Below the pieces are notes generated by a model. It was not told the DNA's origin and ran no database searches. It was given only the letters and a program-made list of their open reading frames with translations. 64,000 nucleotides of DNA from Gnetum montanum (taxonomy: Eukaryota > Streptophyta > Gnetopsida > Gnetales > Gnetaceae). Positions 47,623 to 57,925 of this stretch are shown piece by piece (the stretch's first letter is position 1; every line of letters starts with the position of its first letter). The position numbers and the translations under genes are program-made. Where the stretch lies: assembly GCA_015680685.1 (NCBI GenBank), contig MNCI01005867.1, positions 317,831 through 381,830 of the forward strand, in the 5' to 3' direction.

Positions 47623-50600
47623 ATGGAATCATCTCAAAACTCCAGCACATGCGCCTTCATAGTCCCCACACAAGAACAGTATAACTACATCTGTGTGAAG
47701 ATTTAGGCCAACCTTCCTATTGACCACATAGAATAGGAGGCAAAATGAAACTTCGAGCACATATACATGGAAGGTCATGAATTTTCCCCCTTCGTATATG
47801 ACATCATCCCCCTTTCTGATCCTCATCATAGGCTCATCTCCCAGCTCCTTCTGGCAAGGGGCCAAAACACACGGTGACCCAATGAGGAGCCCCAAAACCA
47901 CCATAATGTAGATGACTTCGAAGCACAATATGAACTTGAGGATTCATACCACATCCTCAGTCCCCATGCCTACATGAGCCCATTAGTCCATCCTCGCATG
48001 GGACAGATAGCCACTCACCAAGTGTCAATGAGCACACAAGCACCAGTATTCCAACAGAGATTACCCACCCTCATCTCCACCCAATACATACCACACATGC
48101 AAACACATGGGGCCACTTTCACTACCTCAGCCCCGCACATCTAGGGTGTCACTTCATAGTTTGTGGCTAGGCAAGGAACCATACCCCTTGTTCAACAACC
48201 CACTCACATCAACATGCCACACCCCACAACCGCAACTCTGAACATTGCTCCACAGCAACAAATGACAACCCAACAACCTCCCCAACCAACTAATCTGCTT
48301 ACCGCTCAAGAGTGGGCAGAAGCCAAACAAATGATGCAAGCATTAGCTGAAGAGGTAAAGCACCTCAAAATGGCAAACACTGAACAAGTTAAAATACTAG
48401 ACTTCTACCATGATGATCCAATTAGGTCTTCAGTGCCACCGTTAGCTTTGCCCAAGGGAAGCACACTTCCATAGCTGACCAAATACAATAGGAAGGGAGA
48501 TCCAAATGTTCACTTAGTCACGTTTCGATCAGAAACTCTATTGCTTCAAGCTTGGCCCCACGCAATCTTGCGCATGTTTGCTATGTCCTTAACTAGCGTA
48601 GCCTTAGACTGGTACCGAGCCTTACCTCGTAACTCCATATCCTCTCTTGAGAATCTGTTACATCAGTTCGTTACCAGGTTTAAGTACAACCTAAAGCTTG
48701 AAGCAATCCTAGACACTCTGATACAGGTGAAACAAGCACCACTTGAGCCTGTGCAAAAGTTCATCCAACAATGGAGTGCAGCCCTTAACGAACTTCATGA
48801 GCCCATCCCTGAAATGTATTTGCTTACAATTCTGAAGGGAGCCATGAATGACTTCGTTAAGTCAAAACTGTAGTACCTAAGCGCTCAAACGTTGAGCCAA
48901 GCTTTCACATAGATCAGGAACATTGAACAAGCTGCACAAACTAGTAATGACCCTGCCTATGTGGCTTACAAGAACCAACATGTTGCCACACAACAGACAA
49001 CAATGGAAACTGTAGTCGCAAGCACAAAAACAACAAACACTAGTACCAACCCACCTGCAACAACAAGGGCCACCCCAAGGCCCAACTTTCAGCGTAAGGA
49101 TCACTCTAAGTATATGCCGCTACCCACGTGACCCTCTAAACTACTAGAGCATCTCCTTAGAACTGGGCAAATCCAATACAAACAAGTAGCGGAAAATGCC
49201 CATCGAAGACACGATAGGTACTGTGAGCTACTAAGGAACCCCACCTTAGCAGCACCAAATGAGCCCCCGGTCCCACGACACTTCAAATTAGATCAATTCT
49301 GTCACTACCACTAGATGTCCGGTCACAATACCGACAACTGTCATGCGTTACAGGATGATCTACAAGTAATGATAGAATGGGGCCAACTAAACATCAACAT
49401 CCTGAATCAACCAAGCACAGACGATGCCCCGTATGTCATAAACTCCATTGGCATAGATAGTAAGCCTAAACCTGTGTGACAACCTTTTGTGATCCGTGTG
49501 CCTCCTAGCAAGGCAACAATCCCCTCTACCTCTATGAGTAAGAGACCTCCCATCATCACCAAGGGGCCACCTAGAGCACCGACAACACTTTTCATGGTCA
49601 AGGTACCACCACCTCATATGTCCGCTAAGATGTTAAACTGGCCAGATGCAGTGTAATCCCAAGCACCAAAGACACCCTTTGTGGTCAAAGTACCACCATA
49701 GTCATCCACTAAGACGTTAAATAGGCATGTTGCACCAATGACAACAGCAAAGAAACCTTTCGTTATCAAGATGCCACAACAGGCTAGTCAAACAACAACA
49801 ACACCTCCTAAACTCCCATTTACCCTAAACCCAACTGTAGGAAATGTCTCAACCTCTCCTCCCTCAAGAGTCAACCTTGCCAACAACACGGCTAAGCCTA
49901 CCAAATGGCAGCAGAAGAGGACAAACGACCAACGAACAACACCCACAACTGAAACAAAGGACACACCTAGTATACAACAACTGAACACTGGGGGCCCTGC
50001 CTCTAATCCCAAACAAACCAGGCCTAAGCCCTCAACCCATACAGAGGAAACCAACACAACGACAGACAACACAGACTTTGTAGCTACACTGGCCCAGGTG
50101 AAACAAACGCTCAAACAAAAGAACACAACCATGAGCTTGTACGATTTGGTCATGACATCATTGGCTCATCGTGAAGCCTTAGCGCAAACGTTAGCATCCA
50201 TTCCTGTTATAGAGGACATCCTTGCTAACATGGAATCCATCCATGCAATGATTTCACAACACACACCACAAGGATTGGGTTCAAACACCTTAGCCTTTCG
50301 TGATGCTGTAGTTAAACGTAACCCTGAATGAGGGGAAGTCACAACAGCTCCATTATCGATTAGTATATGTGTCGGGCAATGTACCATTCGTAGAGTGCAC
50401 GTTGATGATGGTGCGGCAACAAACGTAGTTCTATACTCTATCATCGACAAACTAGGCATGGCAGATGAGATCATGCCAATAGAAACCACGTGTTTAAAAT
50501 CTTTCAATGGATCATGTGTCACAGTTAAGGGCACAATCAACTTAGCCTTTGTGGCAAGAGAATAATTCCCCACCAGCGCGGAATTCACTGTCATAGAAGA

Positions 50601-51048
50601 GATGCCCAGTTTCAACATGATTCTTGGTAGACCTTGGCTAGCATAACAACAAGCGGTTTCCTCACAAATACATCAAGAAGTCCGCCTTCCATATGAAGAT
50701 GGACAAGTCATTATACATGGCGACAACACTCCCTTGCAAGCTGACCACAACATAGACATGTCACAGGTCTTGAAAGAGGAGCCTCTCGAAGCAACACCCA
50801 CAACAACAAACACAACACTTAGAGCTAAGACGCCTGAACGAGGGGTAAAAATTGAAAGCCTCCCAGAGCAAACTAGCACACCTCCTAGACCATGTCTGAC
50901 TAAGAAACAACTGCATAATCAAGACTCCCTTGCGGCCAAAGACACGTCTGATCTCTGCCCACTCTTCACCTTTGTTCGTTGTGCATACATCACCTTATTT
51001 TGTATTGTATTAGCTTACGTGTTCTCTCCTGGCCCGAAAAGGCCTTAA
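47623..51048 (+). pseudogene. gag-protease of X, one frame of 1142 codons
   Basis: ATG 47623 (MESSQNSSTC). The same reading frame holds to the stop at 51046-51048 with about 17 in-frame stops and no frameshift. Gln-rich N-terminus, then the capsid domain of the retrotransposon gag family (codons ~285-420: VALDWYRALP, LENLLHQFVTRFKYN, LEPVQKFIQQWSAALNEL). Zinc motif FCHYH..SGHNTDNCHAL near codons 558-575. Three degenerate PFVIKVPP repeats (49480-49780) precede a Thr/Pro-rich linker. The aspartic protease is at codons ~925-1010 (VDDGAATNVVLYS with D-G-A, ending MILGRPWLA). The hydrophobic tail CAYITLFCIVLAYVF ends before GPKRP-stop. RT and integrase are absent. Confidence 0.88.
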
Positions 51049-52490
51049 ACTAAACCATGACCTGAAAAGGTCTTAAACTACCGCCCTTTCACATTATTTT
51101 CTATTTATTGGTGCATTTCAGTTCATGTTTTCTACAGTTGCTATTTAATATTATTTTCTCTAGTAGCTTTTTTTACAGGATCATACAGACGCACATGCAT
51201 GCATCCACATAGAGAAATCTTGGCATCATGACTTAAAACTGATACCATAGAATGTCTTGGCATCATGACAGTAAATCAACACCACAGAGCTCCATCTGAC
51301 ATGACACTAAACTGTCACACTCATTCACCAGAGTCCGCTAAGACTATAAACTAGCTTGCCTCTTCATAGTCCGCCACGACTATAAACTAGCATCGTACCG
51401 TTTGCTACGACGATAAACTGGCAACGTCCAACGGGTTATGACATAAAACTAACCCACAACAGTCTGCTAAGACTATAAACTAGCCAGATCATTTCTAGCA
51501 CATTCATCTGCTGCTGTAATTCACGACATTTCTTCATCAATGCCTGCTGCATCATTCATCACACCGGCTTTGACAACACTATTGCTGCTCATTCTGTTTG
51601 CCTTAAGTTTCACATGGTGCCTCCATTTGCATTAGTCACATTCACATCTGAAATGTTCGCTAACTCATTCACTTGTGGTTTTCTTGTCTTCTTGGAGTTG
51701 TGTTTGCAGGATGACACCCAGTGGTGCTCGTACACGGATACACTTCATCACAGTGACAAAGTGCCACATTATTTTTGACGCACGCAACCAGGTTAATCAA
51801 TCTATTCAAAAGTATATTTCCAGTTCCCAATATATTCTCNGAAAAACAAAACAAAAAAATGAATGAAAAACAAAAAAAGAAAAAAAAAAGAACAAAAAAA
51901 TGAAAAAGAACAAAAAAGTAAAGAAAAAGAAGAGAGCAAAGAGCAAAGAGCAAAATGAACCACAAGACCCTTGGCACTTCCCATAAGCCTCAGGCGGGAA
52001 GGCAGTTGTCTTGGAAACAAACACTCATGTCTCAAAAGCTCAAGTAACATCTCATTGCGTAGCTTTGGCTCTCTGCCAATAGGTTCTCTTTAATACCAAA
52101 CAAGGGGCATGTTCCTTCAGAGAACGCAACCCACCATCACGTGGCCAACAAGTCCTCTTAAACACTAAATAAGAGTCTTATACCGCCAAAGGATGCACAT
52201 CTCATGTCTTGATTCTGAGTCTGCTAAAAAATGGCTATTGACAAGGATCAGCATGACCCGTATACACACTAAAGCATCCCCTTTACCATGCATAATCCCA
52301 TGATCAGTTCCGAATCCCCACAATTTCCATTTCCCTATCCAGCTACAAACTTCATTTCCCCAATCCCATGTACTACTTAACACGGTGCGATGACATCTGG
52401 CCAAGTGTCGAAGGACAATGCTACTAAGTTGCTTGTGGTGTTTTATACTTCTTTTTCGACGCTTCTCGGGTCGATTCCTCCAAGCGTCAA
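51049..52490 (+). other. 3' region of X: motif repeats and A-rich tract
   Basis: 51049-51490 has many degenerate repeats of GACTATAAACTAGC preceded by GTCCGCTAA-like words. 51841-51955 is an A-rich AAAAAGAAC tract with one ambiguous base at 51840. The rest (51960-52490) shows no gene. Confidence 0.7.
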
Positions 52491-52500
52491 CAAAGAGGGG
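52491..52500 (+). other. Polypurine tract of X
   Basis: CAAAGAGGGG, four bases before the 3' LTR start TGAAACACC. Confidence 0.75.
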
Positions 52501-52504
52501 CCAA

Positions 52505-55164
52505 TGAAACACCACAAAATTCTGAGCTTAGTACTTCTCCAACAAGAATCGAGTTAAGTCATGATGCTCCCCAGCATGATTGAAGCTTGAGGGCCTCACA
52601 GACAGCTTCAAGAAGAGTCAAACTCAACAAGAAATGGTTCCCTGGGACCCACAGAATACTACAATGACATCTGGCATCAAACTTGGCAAATCTTGAGCTC
52701 AAAATACTTGGTTTTCACTAAGTATGCATCCTGTGCGCTGGCCTATACATGCCCAGCGTACAGCAACTTTTGGGCCCCAAAAATGAGTCAAAACATGCCA
52801 AAATTGAGCATCTGGACCCTCCAGGACCTTCCCTAAGGTCCCCAGTAGCTCTCAGGCACTTGAAAATCAAATTTTGGGCTCCAAATGATGGTCTTTCATT
52901 CCTGTACGCCCAGCGTATATGCCCAACGTGCAGCCAACGTAGAGCAAATTTTGGGCCCCAAAAATGAGTCAAAACATGCCAAAATTGAGCATCTGGACCC
53001 TCCAAGACCTTCCCCAAGGTTCCTAGTAGCTCTCAGGCACTTGAAAATCAAATTTTGGGCTCCAAATGATGGTCTTTCATTCCTGTACGCCCAGCGTATA
53101 CTCCCAGCGTGCAGCTAGTGTAAAGCAACTTTTGGGCCCTAAAAATGAGTCAAAACATGCCAAAATTGAGCGTCTAGACCCCCCTAGGACCTTTTCCAAG
53201 GTTCCCAGTAGCTCTCAGGTACTTGAAAATCAAATTTTGGGCTCCAAATGATAGTCTTTCATTCCTGTACGCCCAGCGTGCAACCAGCGTAGAGCAACTT
53301 TTGGGCCCAAAAAATGAGTCAAAACATGCCAGAATTGAGCATCTGGACCCCTCAGGACGTTCCCCAAGGTCCCCAGTAGCTCTCAGGCACTTGAAAATCA
53401 ACTTTGGGCTTCAAATGATGGTCTTTCATTCCTATACGCCCAGCGTATACGCCTAGTGTGCAGCCATCGTAGAGCAAATTTTGAGCCCCAAAAATGAGTC
53501 AAAACATGCCAGAATTGAGCATCTGGACCCCCCAAGACCTTCTCCAAGGTCCCCAATAACTCTCAGGCACTTGAAAATCAACTTTTGGGCTCCAAATGAT
53601 GGTCTTTCATTCATGTACGCCCAGCGTGCAGCCAGCGTAGAGCAACTTTTGGGCCCCAAAAATGAGTCAAAACATGCCATAATTGAGCGTCTGGACCCTC
53701 CAGGACCTTTCCCAAGGTCTCCAATAGCTCTTAGGCACTTGAAAATCAAATTTTGGGCCCCAAATAATGGTCTTTCATTCCTGTACGCCCAGCGTATACG
53801 CCCAGCGTGCAGCCAACATAGAGCAACTTTTGGGCCCCAAACATGAGTCAAAACATGCTAGAATTGAGCATCTGGACCCCCTAGGACCTTCCTCAAGGTC
53901 CCTAGTAGCTCTCAGGCACTTGAAAATCAAGTTTCAACCTCAAAATGATGGTCTTTCATTCCTATATGCCCAGCGTGTAGCCAGCGTAGAGCAACTTTTG
54001 GGCCCCAAAAATGAGTCAAAACATGCCGGAATTGAGTGTCTGGACCCCCCAGGACCTTTCCCAAGGTCCCCAGCAAATCTCAGGCACTTGAAAATCAAGT
54101 TTTAACCTCAAAATGATGCACTTCCATGACCTATATGCTGAGCATACATACTCTGCACACCCAACGTGCAGCCCAGCGTACACCACCAGAAACAACCTAA
54201 AACAAGCACCAAACAGCGAGATTTTCACCTGAAATCAACTCCTAAAGGTAGGGCAACTATTGGGCATCATCACAGGCACCTGAAAATCAAGTTTTGACCT
54301 TAAAATGAAGCATTTCCATGTGTGTACGCTGGGTACATTTTGGTGTACGCTGAGCCTGTACGCTGAGGTTGATGTTGAGTCTATACGCTAAGGCATGCTA
54401 TACACTAGCATGCTATACGCTGGCATCCTGCATGCTGTACATCCTGTACGTTGGCATGCTGTATGCTGTACAGTTGTAACATATCCTGCACTCGGTCAAC
54501 GCGCCACATGTCACCTGACCCGAGAGTCTAGTGCTCCGTGGCCAATCATTCCCTCTCAGATCCGAGTCTAACGTCTAAACTCGTATAAAAATCTCAATTT
54601 TTGACCAGATCCAGCTCGGAAAGATGGGAGGCATTTTGGCAAAAATCGGGACAGATCACACTAAGAAAATTGAGAACCCTGCATCCTATACGCTGGACTT
54701 CAACCCTGTACGCTGAACATATAGCCTCTACGCTGTGCCTGCAATTTGAACCAGCACACTGTTACAACCTTGCATTCACCGGGGCTCTTCGTCCGCCTTG
54801 TGTCAGATCCACAACTGTGTTAAGACCAGTGCATTGTAACTCCTATTACGCAATAATATTGCCACATTTCTTTGCTAAGATTTATTACAGTTTTTCGTTC
54901 ATTACTGCATGCTCATCGTTTACATTCCTGTATGTTTACGCTTAGTTTTACATTAGTTACACTGTTTACATATAACCCGGCGTACAATATATCGGTATAG
55001 GCTTGGGGAAATCCTTGTCTGATCCGCGTGCGGACCACTTGGGGTACTCTACCTTCGTTAATTCCAGCTTACCCTCAAGCGAAGGTAGGGTCTTTTGTGC
55101 TTGTCCGGGGATCCCCTGGCCTCTGTTTCATTTCAGCCAGAGACTGACGATTTCGGACAGTATA
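52505..55164 (+). repeat. 3' LTR of X
   Basis: Starts TGAAACACCACAAAATTC and ends GGACAGTATA (CA to TA). About eight ~180-bp units, a shorter GTACGCTG zone, and a TATA box GTATAAAAA (54583-54591). It is 245 bp longer than the 5' LTR. Confidence 0.93.
52735..54115 (+). repeat. Tandem ~180-bp repeats in 3' LTR of X (about 8 units)
   Basis: Same unit as in the 5' LTR, with two more copies. Unit boundaries fall near 52741, 52903, 53085, 53268, 53435, 53617, 53785 and 53972. Confidence 0.92.
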
Positions 55165-55169
55165 GGTGT
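55165..55169. repeat. Target-site duplication of X, right copy
   Basis: GGTGT, identical to 44704-44708. Confidence 0.93.
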
Positions 55170-55695
55170 AATGGGCCCCATAAAGTCTATCCCCCAAATT
55201 TCGAAGGGTTCTAAAGGTTGAATCCATTGTTGTGGATCCTCCATTCTAGTAGTCATTCCCCCATCACGTTGAAGTGCTTGCAAGATTGGACAAATTGATG
55301 GGCATCCTGAAATAATGTTGGCCAGCAATATCCTACAAGTAGGATCTTAATAGTCGTTCATCTCCCCACATAGTGACCCCCACAAGGGCCCTCATGAGCA
55401 TCTTGGAGAACTCTTAGTTGGTCCACCTCGAGCACGCACTATCAAACCAAGCCATTAGGACACACTTTGTAAAGTTTTTCGTTGATCTCCATGAAGTACT
55501 TGGCTCTGTGAAGAAATTGTTGTTTCTTCCTAAAGTCCAACTCCTATGGTGTTTGTTGGGTAAGGAGATAGGAGAGAATGCTACTATACCAATTTGTCTC
55601 CGTGGGTTGGTTATTCACTACATCCGCAAAGAGGGCTTCATCAAGAAAATAATTGGATATTACATATTCATCCTCTTTGCTATCCTAGCGCAACT
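55170..55695 (-). pseudogene. Integrase of M, N-terminal part
   Basis: Minus strand: AKYFMEINEKLYKVC, then the zinc-binding region (LQDAHEGPCGGHYVGR ... FQDAHQFVQSC) with one base lost in the second Cys pair near 55275. The core then starts QRDGGMTTRMEDPQQWIQPL and EIWGIDFMGPIT with the first catalytic Asp intact. It continues at 44703 beyond element X. Confidence 0.87.
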
Positions 55696-57156
55696 AAGAT
55701 AAATGATCTGCAATTACATTCTCGGTACCCTTTCGATCAATCATCGTTAGATCGAACTCCTATAGGATTACCAGCCACTGTATAATATAAGGGCTAACCA
55801 TTGGCTTGTTCATGAGGAACTGGATTGCACTATGATCTGTATGGATGAACACTTTGTAACCTAACACACAGTGCCTAAACTTATCCAGTGCAAACACTAT
55901 AGCCATTAATTCTTTTTCTGTAGTTGTGTAGTTAAGTTGTGCACCGACGATACTCCTACTTGCACAATGGATGTATTAAGGATGTTTTTGGTCATCTAAC
56001 TGTGTAAGTATGCCTCCTAAGGCATAATTGGATGCGTCAGTCATTATATGGAACGGTCTAGACTAGTCAGGAGCTTGTAGAATGGGAGTTTCTACAAGAT
56101 TTTTTTTAGAGTTTGGAATGCTCATTCACATTCCTTGGTCCATTCGAATGGTACGTCCTTCTTTGTTAGCTCTACCAATGGTTTGGGAATCTTGGAGAAG
56201 TTCTCAATGAATCTCCTATAGTAGCCAGTGTGTCCAAGGAATGACTGAATGTCTTTGATAGTTTCTGGTTGACGGGTGATTCCTTGGATGACTCTAATTT
56301 TATCTAGGTCTACCTCTATTCCTGAATGTGAAACCTTATGCCCAAGTACTATGCCTTCATAGACCATTAAATGGATTTTCTGCCAATTGAGCCTTAAGTT
56401 AGTTTCTACGCATCTTTTTAGCACTTGCTCTAATCGGTCCAAAGCTTGATCAAAACTTGTTCCATAAGTGGAGAAATCGTCCATAAAGACTTCCACTTCG
56501 TTTCCTATTTGCTATTGGAATATGCTTAGAACTAGGCGTTGAAACGTGGCAGGGGCATTGCACAAGCCAAATGACATTTGTTTATATGCAAATGTTCCCC
56601 AAGGACTGGTGAATGTTGTCTTGGCTTGATCTTCTGGGGCTATTCGTATTTAGTTATATCCACTATAGCCATCCAGAAAACTATAATAGCGAGGCCTTGC
56701 TATGGTGTCTAAGACTTGGTCAACGAATGGCAATAGAAAGTGATCCTTAAATGTTGCCATGTTCAGCAACCTAAAATCTATGCACACCCTCCACTTGCCT
56801 TCCTTTTTCATCACAATCACCAGAGGGCTAACCCATTTGCTATCAGCAATGGGATATATGAACCCAGCCTTAAGAAGCTATTCTATTTCTTATTTTACTA
56901 CTTGCTTCAATTTTGGGTTCAATCACCTCTGTAATTGTTTTCGAGGTTTCATGGAGGGGTCAATGTAAATCCTATGTTGGCATATCCGAGGATCTATTCT
57001 AGTTAATTCAGGGTATGACCAGGCAAAGGCTTTTGACCACTTGCTTATCACTTTCAGCAGGCTTTCTTTTTGTTTGGAAGCAAGTATTGCATTGATGATT
57101 ACCGATTTTTCATTTTCGAGGGTCATATATTTTAGACCAGTGGGCAACAGTTTCAA
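55696..57156 (-). pseudogene. Reverse transcriptase and RNase H of M
   Basis: Minus strand from the linker TGLKYMTLENEKSVIINA (57156), through GFIYPIADSKWVSPLV, GKWRVCIDFRLLN, FLDGYSGYN and FGLCNAPATFQR, to the catalytic MEVFMDDFSTYGTSF (open 56496-56122). Thumb motifs are GIVLGHKVSHSGIEVD and FLGHTGYYRRFIENFSK. RNase H starts MTDASNYALGGILTQLDD (56044), keeps TTTEKELMAIVFALDKFRH and HTDHSAIQFLMNK, and ends near VIADHLS (about 55700). Stops are few. This is the best polymerase copy in the window. Confidence 0.92.
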
Positions 57157-57925
57157 ATCTAGGGGCTCTTGTTTAAATTTTTTAGGAATTTCGAACTCCC
57201 CCTAGTTGATGTTTTTAAGGTTAAGGCTTGGAAGTTGGCAGTAGACTTACTCTAGTGTATCTATGCTTTCAATGTAAGTGCAAGTTATTCCCTCAGTTAG
57301 TTCCATGCAAGTTAGTGAGCTACTCTCTTGATCAGCCATTAGCCACTGGGTGTCTTCTTGTCGTGTGGCTGTTGCATACAGACACTTTTGCATATTAATG
57401 TCTTGTGCACATCGGTTGCATGTAGGCAATGCTAAACTTTGCACAACCCATGATCTCTACACATAATTACACCCTATATCACTGTATGCAATGCACAGAA
57501 CCTTCTTCTTCTCAATCTTTCCAAAAGTGTTCTTCTTGGATATTTCTATAGAAAGATCATGGATTCCTAGGCGTGCATCTATAGTACTTAGCCATGCCCT
57601 TCCCATTATTATTAGGAAGTCCCCTTTATCGTTATTGACTTGTATCACTAGGAAATCAGCTAGGTACGACCACCCATACACAGTGATAACGATGTCCTCC
57701 ACTAGTCCCAACAGTGATGGACTGGTCAACCAGTTCTAGGCGAATATTACTCTTCCTTAATGGAGGCAGGTTCTAGGCTTTGTACATCTCTTGTGATATT
57801 AGGTTGATTCTGGAACCTGAGTCTAGAAGAGCTTTACATGGTTCATTCCCAATGACTTGGAGATAGATTAGGGGGCTTCTAGGATCGCAAAATTTCTTAG
57901 GAAGGTGGCCAACCTTAATCTAGTT
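57157..57925 (-). pseudogene. Aspartic protease and linker of M
   Basis: Minus strand: SPLIYLQVIGNEPCKALLDSG carries the catalytic Asp. Then NLISQEMYKA, GLVEDIVITVYGWSYLADF and FLIIMGRAWLSTIDARLGI follow. A linker with a Cys/His-containing segment (57444-57247) leads into RT. A one-base shift lies near 57715. H lacks the Asp that is present here. Confidence 0.88.

Larger units (their letters stand above)
44709..55164 (+). mobile_element. Element X: large Tat/Ogre-like non-autonomous element with tandem-repeat LTRs
   Basis: LTRs of 2415 and 2660 bp (TGAAACACC...GTACA/GTATA) bound an internal region of about 5.4 kb. It holds a primer site, one long gag-protease frame, a repeat-rich 3' region, an A-rich tract and a polypurine tract. 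No RT, RNase H or integrase motif is present. GGTGT duplications flank it exactly. The Gag zinc motif (CHYH..SGHNTDNCHAL) and very long LTRs point to the Tat/Ogre branch of Ty3/gypsy. Being nested in M, it is the youngest element on this side. Confidence 0.92.

Noticed and set aside
51841-51955. A-rich tract as a poly-A tail of a retroposed gene or LINE
   Set aside because: It lies inside X between protease and the polypurine tract, with no LINE ORF or matching target duplication around it.
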